This document shows positions 56,101 through 63,142 of a stretch of 64,000 nucleotides of DNA, in pieces. A program made the translations under genes and the position numbers. How positions within the stretch are numbered: position 1 is the first letter of the stretch; each line of letters begins with the position of its first letter. The stretch is from NCBI RefSeq assembly GCF_900109365.1, contig NZ_FNZR01000009.1, positions 186,001-250,000 on the forward strand. Direction: 5' to 3'. Source of the stretch: Parapedobacter koreensis (lineage in GTDB: Bacteria > Bacteroidota > Bacteroidia > Sphingobacteriales > Sphingobacteriaceae). The notes under the pieces were generated by a model that was given only the letters and a program-made list of their open reading frames with translations, searched no databases and was not told where the DNA came from.

Positions 56101-56224
56101 GAAATTCCTGTTTGGGCATTTTATATAACGCGTAGACCCCGAAGAGCACCGCTAAAGCCACCAATAGCAGGACAATCTTATTGTATTTCATCGCTAAGGC
56201 GATGAGTCCGTTCTGTTCTCTCAT
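53117..56224 (-). CDS. RND-family efflux permease
   Basis: The ATG at 56224 (MREQNGLIALAMKYNKIVLL) gives 1035 residues; the longer frame overlaps the adaptor gene. It has 12 transmembrane helices in two sixes with two large periplasmic loops. Helix 4 reads VVLGMIVDNSIVIVDSYLEK, so the AcrB Asp407-Asp408 pair is Asp-Asn here. The first periplasmic loop starts PKQEFPVFTIRQGVVVGVYP, typical of RND pumps. It works with the adaptor and TolC genes on either side; the drug or metal exported cannot be told. Confidence 0.95.
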   Translation of the reverse strand: MREQNGLIALAMKYNKIVLLLVALAVLFGVYALYKMPKQEFPVFTIRQGVVVGVYPGATSAEVEEQLAKPLEKFLFTYKEVRKSKTYSQSRDGMVYIFVELNDEVNNKDEVWSKIKHGLSTFKAQLPPGVLALIANDDFGDTSALLIALESDTKTYRQLDAYLEALENRVRAIESVSNLRRYGEQHEQLGIYVDKEKVASYGINLYSLYQTLLTKGMVTSSGKIDNNELIIPIHITRPFASEGDLEEQVVYSDPQGNHIRLKDIGQVVREYPKASSYTLSNGKKSLILSAEMREGYNIVQYGKDVDEVLKGFEKTLPDDVKIYRIADQPQVVGASIDTFLNELAIAIAAVVLVTVMLLPLRVAGVAAATIPISIFISLGLMYASGMELNTVTLAALVVVLGMIVDNSIVIVDSYLEKLDHGIPRWQAAISSASEYFKAILSATLAIGITFFPFLVTFTGQLYDFVQAFPWTVLITLGISLAVAVLFVPYLQYVFITKGLHSKELDATGRKQSFLDHVQSFYNKVLEKVFQFPKLAISLGTLSAVAGVVMFLNLPLKLMPVAERNQFAVEIFLPQGSSLAQTETVAKDLAAVLSKDERIRSITTFMGSGSPRFQTTYAPKLGGSNFAQFIVNTVSNEATIALLDEYATAYAYRYPGAFVKFRQLDYQAGVDADIEVRLSGEHITDLKAVAAQLQRAMKEMDAPLRVYTNYEEVLPDIQIAVDPVESNRLGINEGMLGVALTSRFGGLPITTVWEGDYPLSVVLKSKWAGVDPLVSDVADEYVSGFFSPAVPLRQVAAVRVGWNEGQIVRRNGVRTLSVYADLKRGERVEPAQVVVEALVDSLSATIKDKKIQVSYGGIKENTAETLPKIVGGLFISVAIIFFILVFHFKKVSLASLVFASTLFSFFGAALGIWLMDMEFSLTSVLGLVSLIGIIVRNGIIMYDYIEELRAKHRMPILEACLEAGKRRMRPILLTSAAASMGVIPMIMSKSPLWAPMGTVICFGTIISMVFILTMLPLMYWLVYKYEDRKPKQAVVA

Positions 56225-56238
56225 AAGCTGCCTTGTAT

Positions 56239-57282
56239 TTATTGCTTTAATAGCTGGTTGTCCGACACCCATGTTCCTGCGCTGATTTGCTGGTACCCAT
56301 CCACAATCACCTCGTCGCCTTCTTGTAGTCCGTTGGTGATCTGCACCCCATTACCGGACAGCTTGCCCAACGTCACTTCTTTGTAAACAGCTTTACCTGC
56401 ATTATCCTTGACCCACACGTACCGCTTCCCGGAGTAGTCTACCTGTACGGCTCGGATGGGGACAATGATACGTCCATTGCCCCATTCATCTACCTGCTTG
56501 AGATACACCCTGCACACCATGCCCGGCATCATCCTACCTGCCGGATTATGGAGTTTTATCTTAATGTCGTACGTGTGGGATATCGGGTTGGCTGATACCC
56601 CTTTTTCGACAACCTCTCCCCGAAACGTCTCACCACCCAATGCCGAAATTTCCACTTCACAGTCGGCTCCTGTTCGGATAGCCGAAATTTCTCCTTCAGG
56701 AATGGCGGCCCGCACTTTTACACTACGGATATCCATAATATTGTAAACTGCCGTACTGGGCATGACATTGGTGCCGGGCTCGACATAACGCCGACCCACG
56801 ACGCCCGATTGAGGTGCACGCAGGGTGGCGTCTTGTAAGTTTTTCCGAGCAATAGCTTCACCCGCTTGGGCTTGTTCTAACTTCGTTTTGGCATCGATAT
56901 ACTGGATTTCGGGGAGGCTTTTATTTTCGTACATGGCCGAAAGGCGTCTATAGGCATCCTGTGCCTGCTTCAATGCAGAAAGGGACAATTCGTGAGCCTT
57001 TCCCAGCGACACGGTATTCAGCGCTGCCAGCAACGCTCCCTTGTCCACATGCTGTCCCTCAGCAACGTGCATCTGTTCAATAGTTCCAGCAATGAGAAAG
57101 CTAACATCGACCGCGTTTTCGCTTTCAACCGTCCCGATATATTCCTGATGATGCACTGTGGTGTCATACACAATATGCTGTATGTTTACCGGTATTGCCT
57201 GCATCGCGGTATTTTCTTCCTTTTGGGAAGTACATGACAAAATCATGGATACGCCAAATAAAAAAATACGCCAAGATTTCAT
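56239..57282 (-). CDS. RND efflux periplasmic adaptor lipoprotein
   Basis: Start taken at the ATG at 57282 (MKSWRIFLFGVSMILSCTSQ), giving 347 residues with a lipobox ILSC; an ATG at 57315 is possible. It has a lipoyl/hairpin region (TIEQMHVAEGQHVDKGALLA, LKQAQDAYRRLSAMYENKSL, APQSGVVGRRYVEPG), a beta-barrel part and the membrane-proximal end (GLQEGDEVIVDGYQQI). It is the first gene of the adaptor-pump-TolC operon, 14 nt before the pump start. Confidence 0.94.
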   Translation of the reverse strand: MKSWRIFLFGVSMILSCTSQKEENTAMQAIPVNIQHIVYDTTVHHQEYIGTVESENAVDVSFLIAGTIEQMHVAEGQHVDKGALLAALNTVSLGKAHELSLSALKQAQDAYRRLSAMYENKSLPEIQYIDAKTKLEQAQAGEAIARKNLQDATLRAPQSGVVGRRYVEPGTNVMPSTAVYNIMDIRSVKVRAAIPEGEISAIRTGADCEVEISALGGETFRGEVVEKGVSANPISHTYDIKIKLHNPAGRMMPGMVCRVYLKQVDEWGNGRIIVPIRAVQVDYSGKRYVWVKDNAGKAVYKEVTLGKLSGNGVQITNGLQEGDEVIVDGYQQISAGTWVSDNQLLKQ

Positions 57283-57414
57283 TGAAAGGAGTATTGATCT
57301 GCCTATATCTCTCATGTTATTGATGTTGGATTAAAACGGCACAAAGTTCAATATATGGAATGTCCTATAGGCGACTAATTGCACGGTAATAATGTTCAAA
57401 AAGTCGCTTTTTTA

Positions 57415-57422
57415 TATATTTG
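57415..57422 (+). promoter_or_regulatory. -7 element of the AraC gene next to the efflux operon
   Basis: TATATTTG matches TAnnTTTG and lies 25 nt before the ATG at 57448. Because it falls inside the longer open frame from 57379, it argues for 57448 as the real start. Confidence 0.55.
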
Positions 57423-57447
57423 CGCTTCACCCAAGATCCAATCGGGC

Positions 57448-58341
57448 ATGAAGAAGGAAGATTATGGCAAGATTTCCATAGAAACCATTGCCAAGCAGGG
57501 ACACGTCAATGTAATCGCTGAACTCGATGATTTCATTGTGTCAAAAAAACCCGCAGCAACAGGAGAATATTCATTTGATTTTAAGCACCCACATATTGTT
57601 GAAGGTATTGCCTTTGCCTTTTGCATCCGGGGAACAGCGAAAGTCAAAATCAACCTGACAGCGTACGACGTTGCTGAAAACTCAGTGCTTATTATTATGC
57701 CGAATTATATCATTCAAATAGTAGCGCAAAGTGCGGATCTACAAATCGAATTCCTTTTCTTTTCCTTTGACTTCATCTCTACCATCCGATTTACCACCGA
57801 GATAGGGCACGTGGCAAAAACAATCGAACAGCAGGCCTGCCTGCATGTAGACGAAATTGCTTTCGGTGAATTGCTAAGTGTCCACGGCCTTATCGTCAAG
57901 CAATACCAGAAACAAATTGCTTACCGGGAGGAAGTCGTCAAAAACCTTTTGTATGCGCTGGTTTACCAAATACTGCAATTGTATGCCATTAACAAGGCAA
58001 AAGGCCAGGATAGTAGATTAAACCACAAGGAAGAGGTCTACGTGAAGTTTATGACGTTGTTATTTACACATTATAAAACCGAGCGGAGCGTACAATTTTA
58101 TGCAGACAAATTGTACCTCTCTCCCAAATACTTTTCAAAAGTCATCAAAGAAGCCAACGGTAGGTCAGTGCCCGAATGGATAGACGAGATGGTCGTCATG
58201 GCGGCAAAAGCCCTGCTGAAGAGTTCCGACCTTACAGTTGCCCAAATAGCCAATGAGCTCAATTTTGCCAATCCATCTTTTTTCGGCACTTATTTTCGAA
58301 AAAGAGTCGGGCTTACCCCTCAGCAATACCGGCAAAAATGA
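57448..58341 (+). CDS. AraC-family regulator, divergent from the RND operon
   Basis: From the ATG at 57448 (MKKEDYGKISIETIAKQG) the product is 297 residues. The N-terminal sensor part is beta-rich (EGIAFAFCIRGTAKVKINLT). The C-terminal domain carries two helix-turn-helix motifs (FYADKLYLSPKYFSKVIKEA and VAQIANELNFANPSFFGTYF, then GLTPQQYRQK). It is transcribed away from the adaptor gene across about 165 nt, a usual position for a regulator of the efflux operon. Confidence 0.92.
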   Translation: MKKEDYGKISIETIAKQGHVNVIAELDDFIVSKKPAATGEYSFDFKHPHIVEGIAFAFCIRGTAKVKINLTAYDVAENSVLIIMPNYIIQIVAQSADLQIEFLFFSFDFISTIRFTTEIGHVAKTIEQQACLHVDEIAFGELLSVHGLIVKQYQKQIAYREEVVKNLLYALVYQILQLYAINKAKGQDSRLNHKEEVYVKFMTLLFTHYKTERSVQFYADKLYLSPKYFSKVIKEANGRSVPEWIDEMVVMAAKALLKSSDLTVAQIANELNFANPSFFGTYFRKRVGLTPQQYRQK

Positions 58342-58357
58342 CAGCAAGCGGCATTGC

Positions 58358-59506
58358 TTACCTAAACTGGTATACCGTCCGCGTCCGGTATTCGGACTTC
58401 GGTTCCAACACCGTCGATGGGAAATCCGGCTGATTTGGCGAGTCGGGGAAATGCTGGGTCTCTAAGCAGAATGCCGAACGGTAACCATAAATCTTTCCGC
58501 CTTTGGCATTTTGTACCTTGTTCATGAAATTTCCGCTGTAAAATTGCAAGCCGGGTTCCTCGGTGAGGATATCCATCACAATGCCCGTCTTAGGGCTTTC
58601 TACTGTGGCAACCAGTTGTAAGCCGGGCTCTTTTTTTAGTGCAAAATTATGATCGTAGCCTTTGCCAAGTACCAATTGGGTGTCAGCAGTATCGATGCGC
58701 GCACCGATAGGCGTAGGTTGCCTAAAGTCGAAAGGTGTGTTATCCACGGGAGTAATCACCCCTGTAGGAATGAGCGTTTCGTCAACAGGCGTGTAGCCAT
58801 CTGCACGAATGGTAAGCAAGTGATCCAATATGGTAGTATCCCCCTCTCCGCTGAGGTTGAAATAGGCATGGTTAGTCAGGTTTATCACGGTAGCTTTATC
58901 CGTGGTGGCCCGGTAGGCAATATCCAATCCATTGTCAGCCGTAAGTGTATACACCACAGTCGCCTCAAGCTTGCCGGGATAGCCTGCGTCTCCATCCGGG
59001 GATACATATTGAAACTCCACGCTGCTATCGGTGACATGCTTTACCTCCCACACCTTTGCAAAAAATCCATTCGTGCCTCCGTGCAATGTATTGGGTCCAT
59101 CATTGAGTTCCAATTGGTATTGTTGCCCTTCCAGCTCAAACTGCCCTTTGGCAATGCGGTTGCCATAGCGCCCCACTACCGCGCCATAGAAGCCTTCCCC
59201 TGGCTGCCGATAGGAAGCCAAATCTGTATATCCGAGCACGACATCTACCAAGTTGCCGTTTTTGTCAGGCACATGCAGGCTAACCACACGTGCGCCATAA
59301 TTCGTGATAGCAGCAGCGGCAGTGCCGTTTGTCAGGGTATAGAGTTTCACCGAATCACCATCAACTTTTGCTTCGAAATCTGCAGGCGATACAGTCAGCA
59401 CGGCCGATGAATCACCATTGGAAGATTGTTCATCAGAAGGATTGCACGCCGATATGCCAACCATGGCTAGGGCTATGAATAAAAAAAGGGTTGTATGCTT
59501 CTTCAT
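58358..59506 (-). CDS. Aldose 1-epimerase (galactose mutarotase) lipoprotein
   Basis: 382 residues. A lipobox GISAC places the lipid cysteine at residue 21. The mutarotase fold is clear: ITNYGARVVSLHVPDKNGN, VVGRYGNRIAKGQFELEG, NDGPNTLHGGTNGFFAKVW, NLTNHAYFNLSGEGDTTILD (catalytic His) and FCLETQHFPDSPNQPDFPST (catalytic Glu). It interconverts alpha and beta anomers of sugars, here outside the cytoplasm. It ends 16 nt from the convergent AraC gene. Confidence 0.95.
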   Translation of the reverse strand: MKKHTTLFLFIALAMVGISACNPSDEQSSNGDSSAVLTVSPADFEAKVDGDSVKLYTLTNGTAAAAITNYGARVVSLHVPDKNGNLVDVVLGYTDLASYRQPGEGFYGAVVGRYGNRIAKGQFELEGQQYQLELNDGPNTLHGGTNGFFAKVWEVKHVTDSSVEFQYVSPDGDAGYPGKLEATVVYTLTADNGLDIAYRATTDKATVINLTNHAYFNLSGEGDTTILDHLLTIRADGYTPVDETLIPTGVITPVDNTPFDFRQPTPIGARIDTADTQLVLGKGYDHNFALKKEPGLQLVATVESPKTGIVMDILTEEPGLQFYSGNFMNKVQNAKGGKIYGYRSAFCLETQHFPDSPNQPDFPSTVLEPKSEYRTRTVYQFR

Positions 59507-59808
59507 CGTTTAAAAAATGGTTTGTTTAGCAGTAGCATTCGCCAATATCCACTACTACGATTATCACTGCGATATTGGCAAAGATAACAGTAAAATCCAC
59601 ACATGAAACAGCGGAATTTGTTTTTCCATCCTGCAAAAAGGGTAAAATTACCCTTTGCATTACGCTATCTGGGTACTATATTTACTCAAAATTATTCATT
59701 TTTATTTTTACCTCAGTAAAACGGCAATGAAACCTGTTTGAGCCACCATTCGAAAAGAGGCTGTATGGGGGTTTGTCCAGGCTTCATCACCATTAAAAGA
59801 ACTTATAC
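59507..59808. promoter_or_regulatory. Divergent control region between the mutarotase and the sensory operon
   Basis: 302 nt without a gene. On the minus strand TTTC-18 nt-TATCTTTG (59608-59579) is a good promoter for the mutarotase. Two exact inverted repeats are present: GCCAATATC (59541-59549) with GATATTGGC (59571-59579), lying over the start of that transcript, and AAAGGGTAA (59637-59645) with TTACCCTTT (59648-59656), between the two genes. Both could be operators. No regulator can be named. Confidence 0.55.
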
Positions 59809-60366
59809 ATGAAAAAAGTCCTTCTCTATTCCGTAATCCCATTGCTGGCACTTAGCGCCTGTCAACCTGCCAATGATTCGTCATCCGCACTTACTGCTCA
59901 TGAACATCTGCCGGACTCTATGATTATCCCCGTAGTTGCCGGGCGTGAAATGGTGCACAATTATAATCAAAAGCAACGCGGAAGTCTGCAAACGTCTACC
60001 CCGGATAGCTTACAGACGCAATTTGTCTGGATAGCGCTCGACGCACTGGAAGGATTGATAGATGACGCCAAAAAGGTTGGTTCAGACGGCGTACGCATTT
60101 ATTTTGCTACTTACGGCACCAAAGAAGAAACGCTTTCTTACCCTGAAATATCCGACCATGCCGGTATGAACACCTTAGTGTTTGTACCTACGATAGACAC
60201 CGTAGTAGCTGGGCGCCATATTCATTGGGATCACTACATCCACCAGTTTACCCCACAAGGTAAATGGCGTGATCTGGATGAAAAAGTAGGGGTGATGAAT
60301 AGGGGTGGTATCTGTCCCCCTCCTCGAAATTGCAACATAGAGGGCGCGACGCTGTTAAGCAAATAA
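59809..60366 (+). CDS. Hypothetical lipoprotein, first gene of a sensory operon
   Basis: 185 residues, not recognised as a known family. The signal peptide carries the lipobox ALSAC (Cys18). The mature part is mixed, with DALEGLIDDAKKVGSDGVRI followed by strands (YFATYGTKEET, NTLVFVPTIDT). It has two cysteines near the end (GGICPPPRNCNIEGATLL). The next gene starts within a few nt of its stop. Position before a membrane protein, kinase and regulator suggests a sensory or effector role, which is inference only. Confidence 0.65.
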   Translation: MKKVLLYSVIPLLALSACQPANDSSSALTAHEHLPDSMIIPVVAGREMVHNYNQKQRGSLQTSTPDSLQTQFVWIALDALEGLIDDAKKVGSDGVRIYFATYGTKEETLSYPEISDHAGMNTLVFVPTIDTVVAGRHIHWDHYIHQFTPQGKWRDLDEKVGVMNRGGICPPPRNCNIEGATLLSK

Positions 60367-60368
60367 TC

Positions 60369-61037
60369 GTGTTTGCCCTCTACACGCCAACTATAGAGTT
60401 TATCTGCCTATTAGCCGCAATATGGTTTCTTTGGAAGGATCACTCATTGTTTTGGCGTTTCCATATTGGGTATCTCACCATCGTGGTGATTGTAGAATTA
60501 TGCGGCCATCTTATGCTTACAAAAAGCAGCAGCAACCACATGATGTATAATGTTTTCTTGTGGTTAGAAGCATCTTTTGTTGGAAGTTTTTTATCCTATC
60601 TATACCGGCCGCATATAAAAACCAAGCGTTGGCCCTGGTATTGGGTAGCACTATTTGGCAGCGCCTTTTTCATAGAATTTGCTTATATGAAGGGAGAGGG
60701 CTTTATGCATCGGACGACGACAGGGATGTCTGTAATCTTTGTGATAGGGTGTGTATATTATTTTTGGTTGATTTGGGATGACACCCATATTGCCAATATC
60801 TTTACCCATGCCCCTTTCTGGTGGATTGTAGGGGCATTATATTTCTATTTTGGGAGCACAGTAAACAACTTGCTGTTTGAGCAATTGATGGATTTAGAGG
60901 AGCCCCGTTTCCAAGGATCGTTATATTATGCGATCACGATCATGTTGAACATCATCTTATATAGCATATGGAGTTATGCATTCTACTGCAGGTACCGGGA
61001 GCGGAACTTAATCGGTTATTGTTCTACGGCACGCTGA
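60369..61037 (+). CDS. Multi-pass membrane protein of the sensory operon
   Basis: I place the start at the GTG at 60369, 2 nt after the previous stop, giving 222 residues that begin directly with a membrane helix (FALYTPTIEFICLLAAIWFL). An ATG at 60330 overlaps the previous gene. Six or seven hydrophobic segments are visible (such as FHIGYLTIVVIVELCGHLML and YWVALFGSAFFIEFAY). No catalytic motif is seen. The 3' end overlaps the start of the kinase gene by 70 nt. It could be the membrane sensor half that works with a kinase lacking its own input domain. Confidence 0.7.
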   Translation: MFALYTPTIEFICLLAAIWFLWKDHSLFWRFHIGYLTIVVIVELCGHLMLTKSSSNHMMYNVFLWLEASFVGSFLSYLYRPHIKTKRWPWYWVALFGSAFFIEFAYMKGEGFMHRTTTGMSVIFVIGCVYYFWLIWDDTHIANIFTHAPFWWIVGALYFYFGSTVNNLLFEQLMDLEEPRFQGSLYYAITIMLNIILYSIWSYAFYCRYRERNLIGYCSTAR

Positions 61038-61774
61038 TCTTTCTCATTATGCCTACGGCATTGGTGGTTTTCATGATTTTTTACCAACGGCGTATTCATG
61101 CACATCGCCAAGCGCAGGCGGCGCAGGAGGCACAACACCAGCGGGATAAATTGCTGGTAAAACTCGAAGCCGAAGAAAGCACACGGAAGCGCATCGCTAG
61201 CGATCTGCACGACAACATTGGCCAAGTGATGAGCTTAGCGGCGTTGACGCTGTCAACCGTAGATGTAAATCAGCCGGAGAAGGCCACGAGTAAGGTGGAA
61301 ACGGTCTATTCGCTCATCACACGAAGCATACACGAGCTTCGGCAGCTTGCACGCTTGATATCAGCCTCAGAAATTCTCCACGGCGGATTGCAGCAAGCCA
61401 TCGCAAAGGAACTCGAATGGGTCCGCGATAGCAAAGTACTCGCTGTGCGCTATGACAGCCCTGCCTCCCCTCCCCCGGAAATCTCACACGAACAGGCCAT
61501 TCTGCTCTTCCGGTCTTTTCAAGAGCTACTGGGCAATGCCATCAAACATGCCCAAGCCAGCGTCATCAATGTGCAGCTGCATCATACCGCCCAACAGTTG
61601 GCCATCTATGTGGAAGACAATGGGGTAGGATTCTATCCTTCAACAAATACTTCTTCCGGAGGGATGGGGCTCACCTCAATCCACGAGCGCATGAGCCAAT
61701 TGGAAGGTGAATTCACCATCCACTCAACGCCGGGTAGTGGCACTTATGCCTGCTTGAAATGCCCAATACATTAA
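60968..61774 (+). CDS. HisKA_3-type sensor histidine kinase
   Basis: 268 residues. One transmembrane helix at about 17-38, a short coiled segment (HRQAQAAQEAQHQRDKLLVK), the HisKA_3 dimerisation box with His81 in STRKRIASDLHDNIGQ, and an HATPase_c domain with LGNAIKHAQAS (N box), YVEDNGVGF (G1) and GMGLTSIHERM (G2). There is no periplasmic sensor domain, so input may come from the overlapping membrane protein gene. The response regulator follows after 11 nt. Confidence 0.93.
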   Translation: MELCILLQVPGAELNRLLFYGTLIFLIMPTALVVFMIFYQRRIHAHRQAQAAQEAQHQRDKLLVKLEAEESTRKRIASDLHDNIGQVMSLAALTLSTVDVNQPEKATSKVETVYSLITRSIHELRQLARLISASEILHGGLQQAIAKELEWVRDSKVLAVRYDSPASPPPEISHEQAILLFRSFQELLGNAIKHAQASVINVQLHHTAQQLAIYVEDNGVGFYPSTNTSSGGMGLTSIHERMSQLEGEFTIHSTPGSGTYACLKCPIH

Positions 61775-61785
61775 TTGCGCTGCAC

Positions 61786-62415
61786 ATGATCAAATATGCT
61801 TTAATAGACGACCACCGCATCATCCGAGAAGGCATTACGTCCCTAATGGAGGAGCACAGCGACATCGTACTACATTTTGATGCGTCAAACGGCAGTGAAA
61901 TGCAACGCAAAATCGGAGATTTGGGGCCACCTGACATTATATTGCTGGACATCTCCATGCCCGTCATGGATGGCTATCAGACTATGGAATGGCTAAACCA
62001 ACATCAACCAAATGTAAAGGTACTGGCCCTAAGCATGCACAGTGAGGAACATGCGGCCAGCCGTATGCTCATGCTTGGTGCAAAAGGCTTTATCTCCAAA
62101 GACGTACGCAATGCTGAGCTGGTAGCGGCCATCCGTTATCTCTATACGGGTGACCGGGCTTACCGTGCATTGGCACCTTCACTGACCACGCATTTAAAGC
62201 CGTCCTTACACCATTTATTGAATTTTTCCAACAGAGAGCTGGAATATCTTCGGTTATGCGCCCAAGGGCTGTCTGATGAAAAAATCGCAGATGCGATGTG
62301 CCTAAGCAGACGCACCGTTGAGAAATACCGTGAGGCCCTCACTCAACGGCTCAATTTAAAAACAAAAAACGATTTGACTAACTACGCCTTCCGCAATGGA
62401 CTGGCAAATCCGTAA
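61786..62415 (+). CDS. LuxR/NarL-type response regulator
   Basis: The ATG at 61786 (MIKYALIDDHRIIREGI) gives 209 residues; the frame opens at 61759 inside the kinase gene. The receiver has acidic residues Asp8 and Asp9, phosphorylation site Asp55 (IILLDISMPVMDGY) and Lys in GAKGFISKDV. The LuxR-type helix-turn-helix is at about 140-200 (LSDEKIADAMCLSRRTVEKY). It is the partner of the kinase immediately upstream; its targets are not known. Confidence 0.95.
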   Translation: MIKYALIDDHRIIREGITSLMEEHSDIVLHFDASNGSEMQRKIGDLGPPDIILLDISMPVMDGYQTMEWLNQHQPNVKVLALSMHSEEHAASRMLMLGAKGFISKDVRNAELVAAIRYLYTGDRAYRALAPSLTTHLKPSLHHLLNFSNRELEYLRLCAQGLSDEKIADAMCLSRRTVEKYREALTQRLNLKTKNDLTNYAFRNGLANP

Positions 62416-62430
62416 ATCCACTTAACTATC

Positions 62431-62958
62431 ATGGGCATGGAACAACACCTTCAACAATTTCGGCAAAAACTCCTGTCATTTACCCCGATGAATCCCATCA
62501 TTTGGGAAGCATTGGCAAGACACCTCTCCGTAATTGGCTGCCCCGCAGAACGACCACTTTCTGTACAGCCCGGTATTTGTTACCTTGCCGAAGGATTAAT
62601 GATGCAGTGTAAACGGCAGGCCGATACAACACCTACTATATTACGTTTTGTACCACAAGGCACCACCATACCCATGAACACGGGTGATAGCGTACAATTG
62701 AAGGCTATCCTGCCCTGCAGACTGCTTTGGATTGGTAAAGAGGAGTTGGACAAACTCGCTGTGGCGTTTCCCGATTTGCATCAACACTATGAGGCTTGGA
62801 TGCATGGATGGTATCAGCTCTTGGAAGACCGATCCGAATTACTACTAATACCTCAAAAAGAACGCAAACAAGCATTCATAGCAAAATACCCAAACATGAT
62901 ACAATATATTACAACGAAGGATCTCGCCACGTACCTAGCTATGCACCCAATCACCTAG
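62431..62958 (+). CDS. Crp/Fnr-like cyclic-nucleotide-binding-type protein ending inside its HTH
   Basis: 175 residues. The N-terminal 120 residues resemble the sensor domain of Bacteroidota Crp/Fnr regulators (LSVQPGICYLAEGLMMQCKR, LRFVPQGTTIPMN, ILPCRLLWIGKEELDKLAV). After the dimer helix (AWMHGWYQLLEDRSELL) the C-terminus reads RKQAFIAKYPNMIQYITTKD and DLATYLAMHPIT, then stops. In relatives this is where the recognition helix (pattern L-x-I-T-P-E-x-L-S-R-x-R) continues. The gene is therefore truncated or a sensor-only form. It lies 15 nt after the response regulator. Confidence 0.7.
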   Translation: MGMEQHLQQFRQKLLSFTPMNPIIWEALARHLSVIGCPAERPLSVQPGICYLAEGLMMQCKRQADTTPTILRFVPQGTTIPMNTGDSVQLKAILPCRLLWIGKEELDKLAVAFPDLHQHYEAWMHGWYQLLEDRSELLLIPQKERKQAFIAKYPNMIQYITTKDLATYLAMHPIT

Positions 62959-63142
62959 GCGCATGCCAACCCTGCAATTGGGCAATTCAACCGCCATTAA
63001 GCTATTGCTCATTCGGGGCGCACCCGCCGCCTAATTTCTTTAACTATTACGTTTGCTCAAGAGAAAAAGAGACCTACGATGTTAATTATACTTGTTAACT
63101 TTGTAAATTGTATAACACAAATTAGTTAACGAACATCCTTAA
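62959..63142. promoter_or_regulatory. Gap before the second kinase, with a -7 element
   Basis: 184 nt. TAACTTTG at 63096-63103 is an exact TAnnTTTG match, 39 nt before the ATG at 63143. The TAG that ends the Crp-like gene is followed by AGGCGC-type sequence but no intact helix-turn-helix coding. No terminator was found. Confidence 0.45.
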
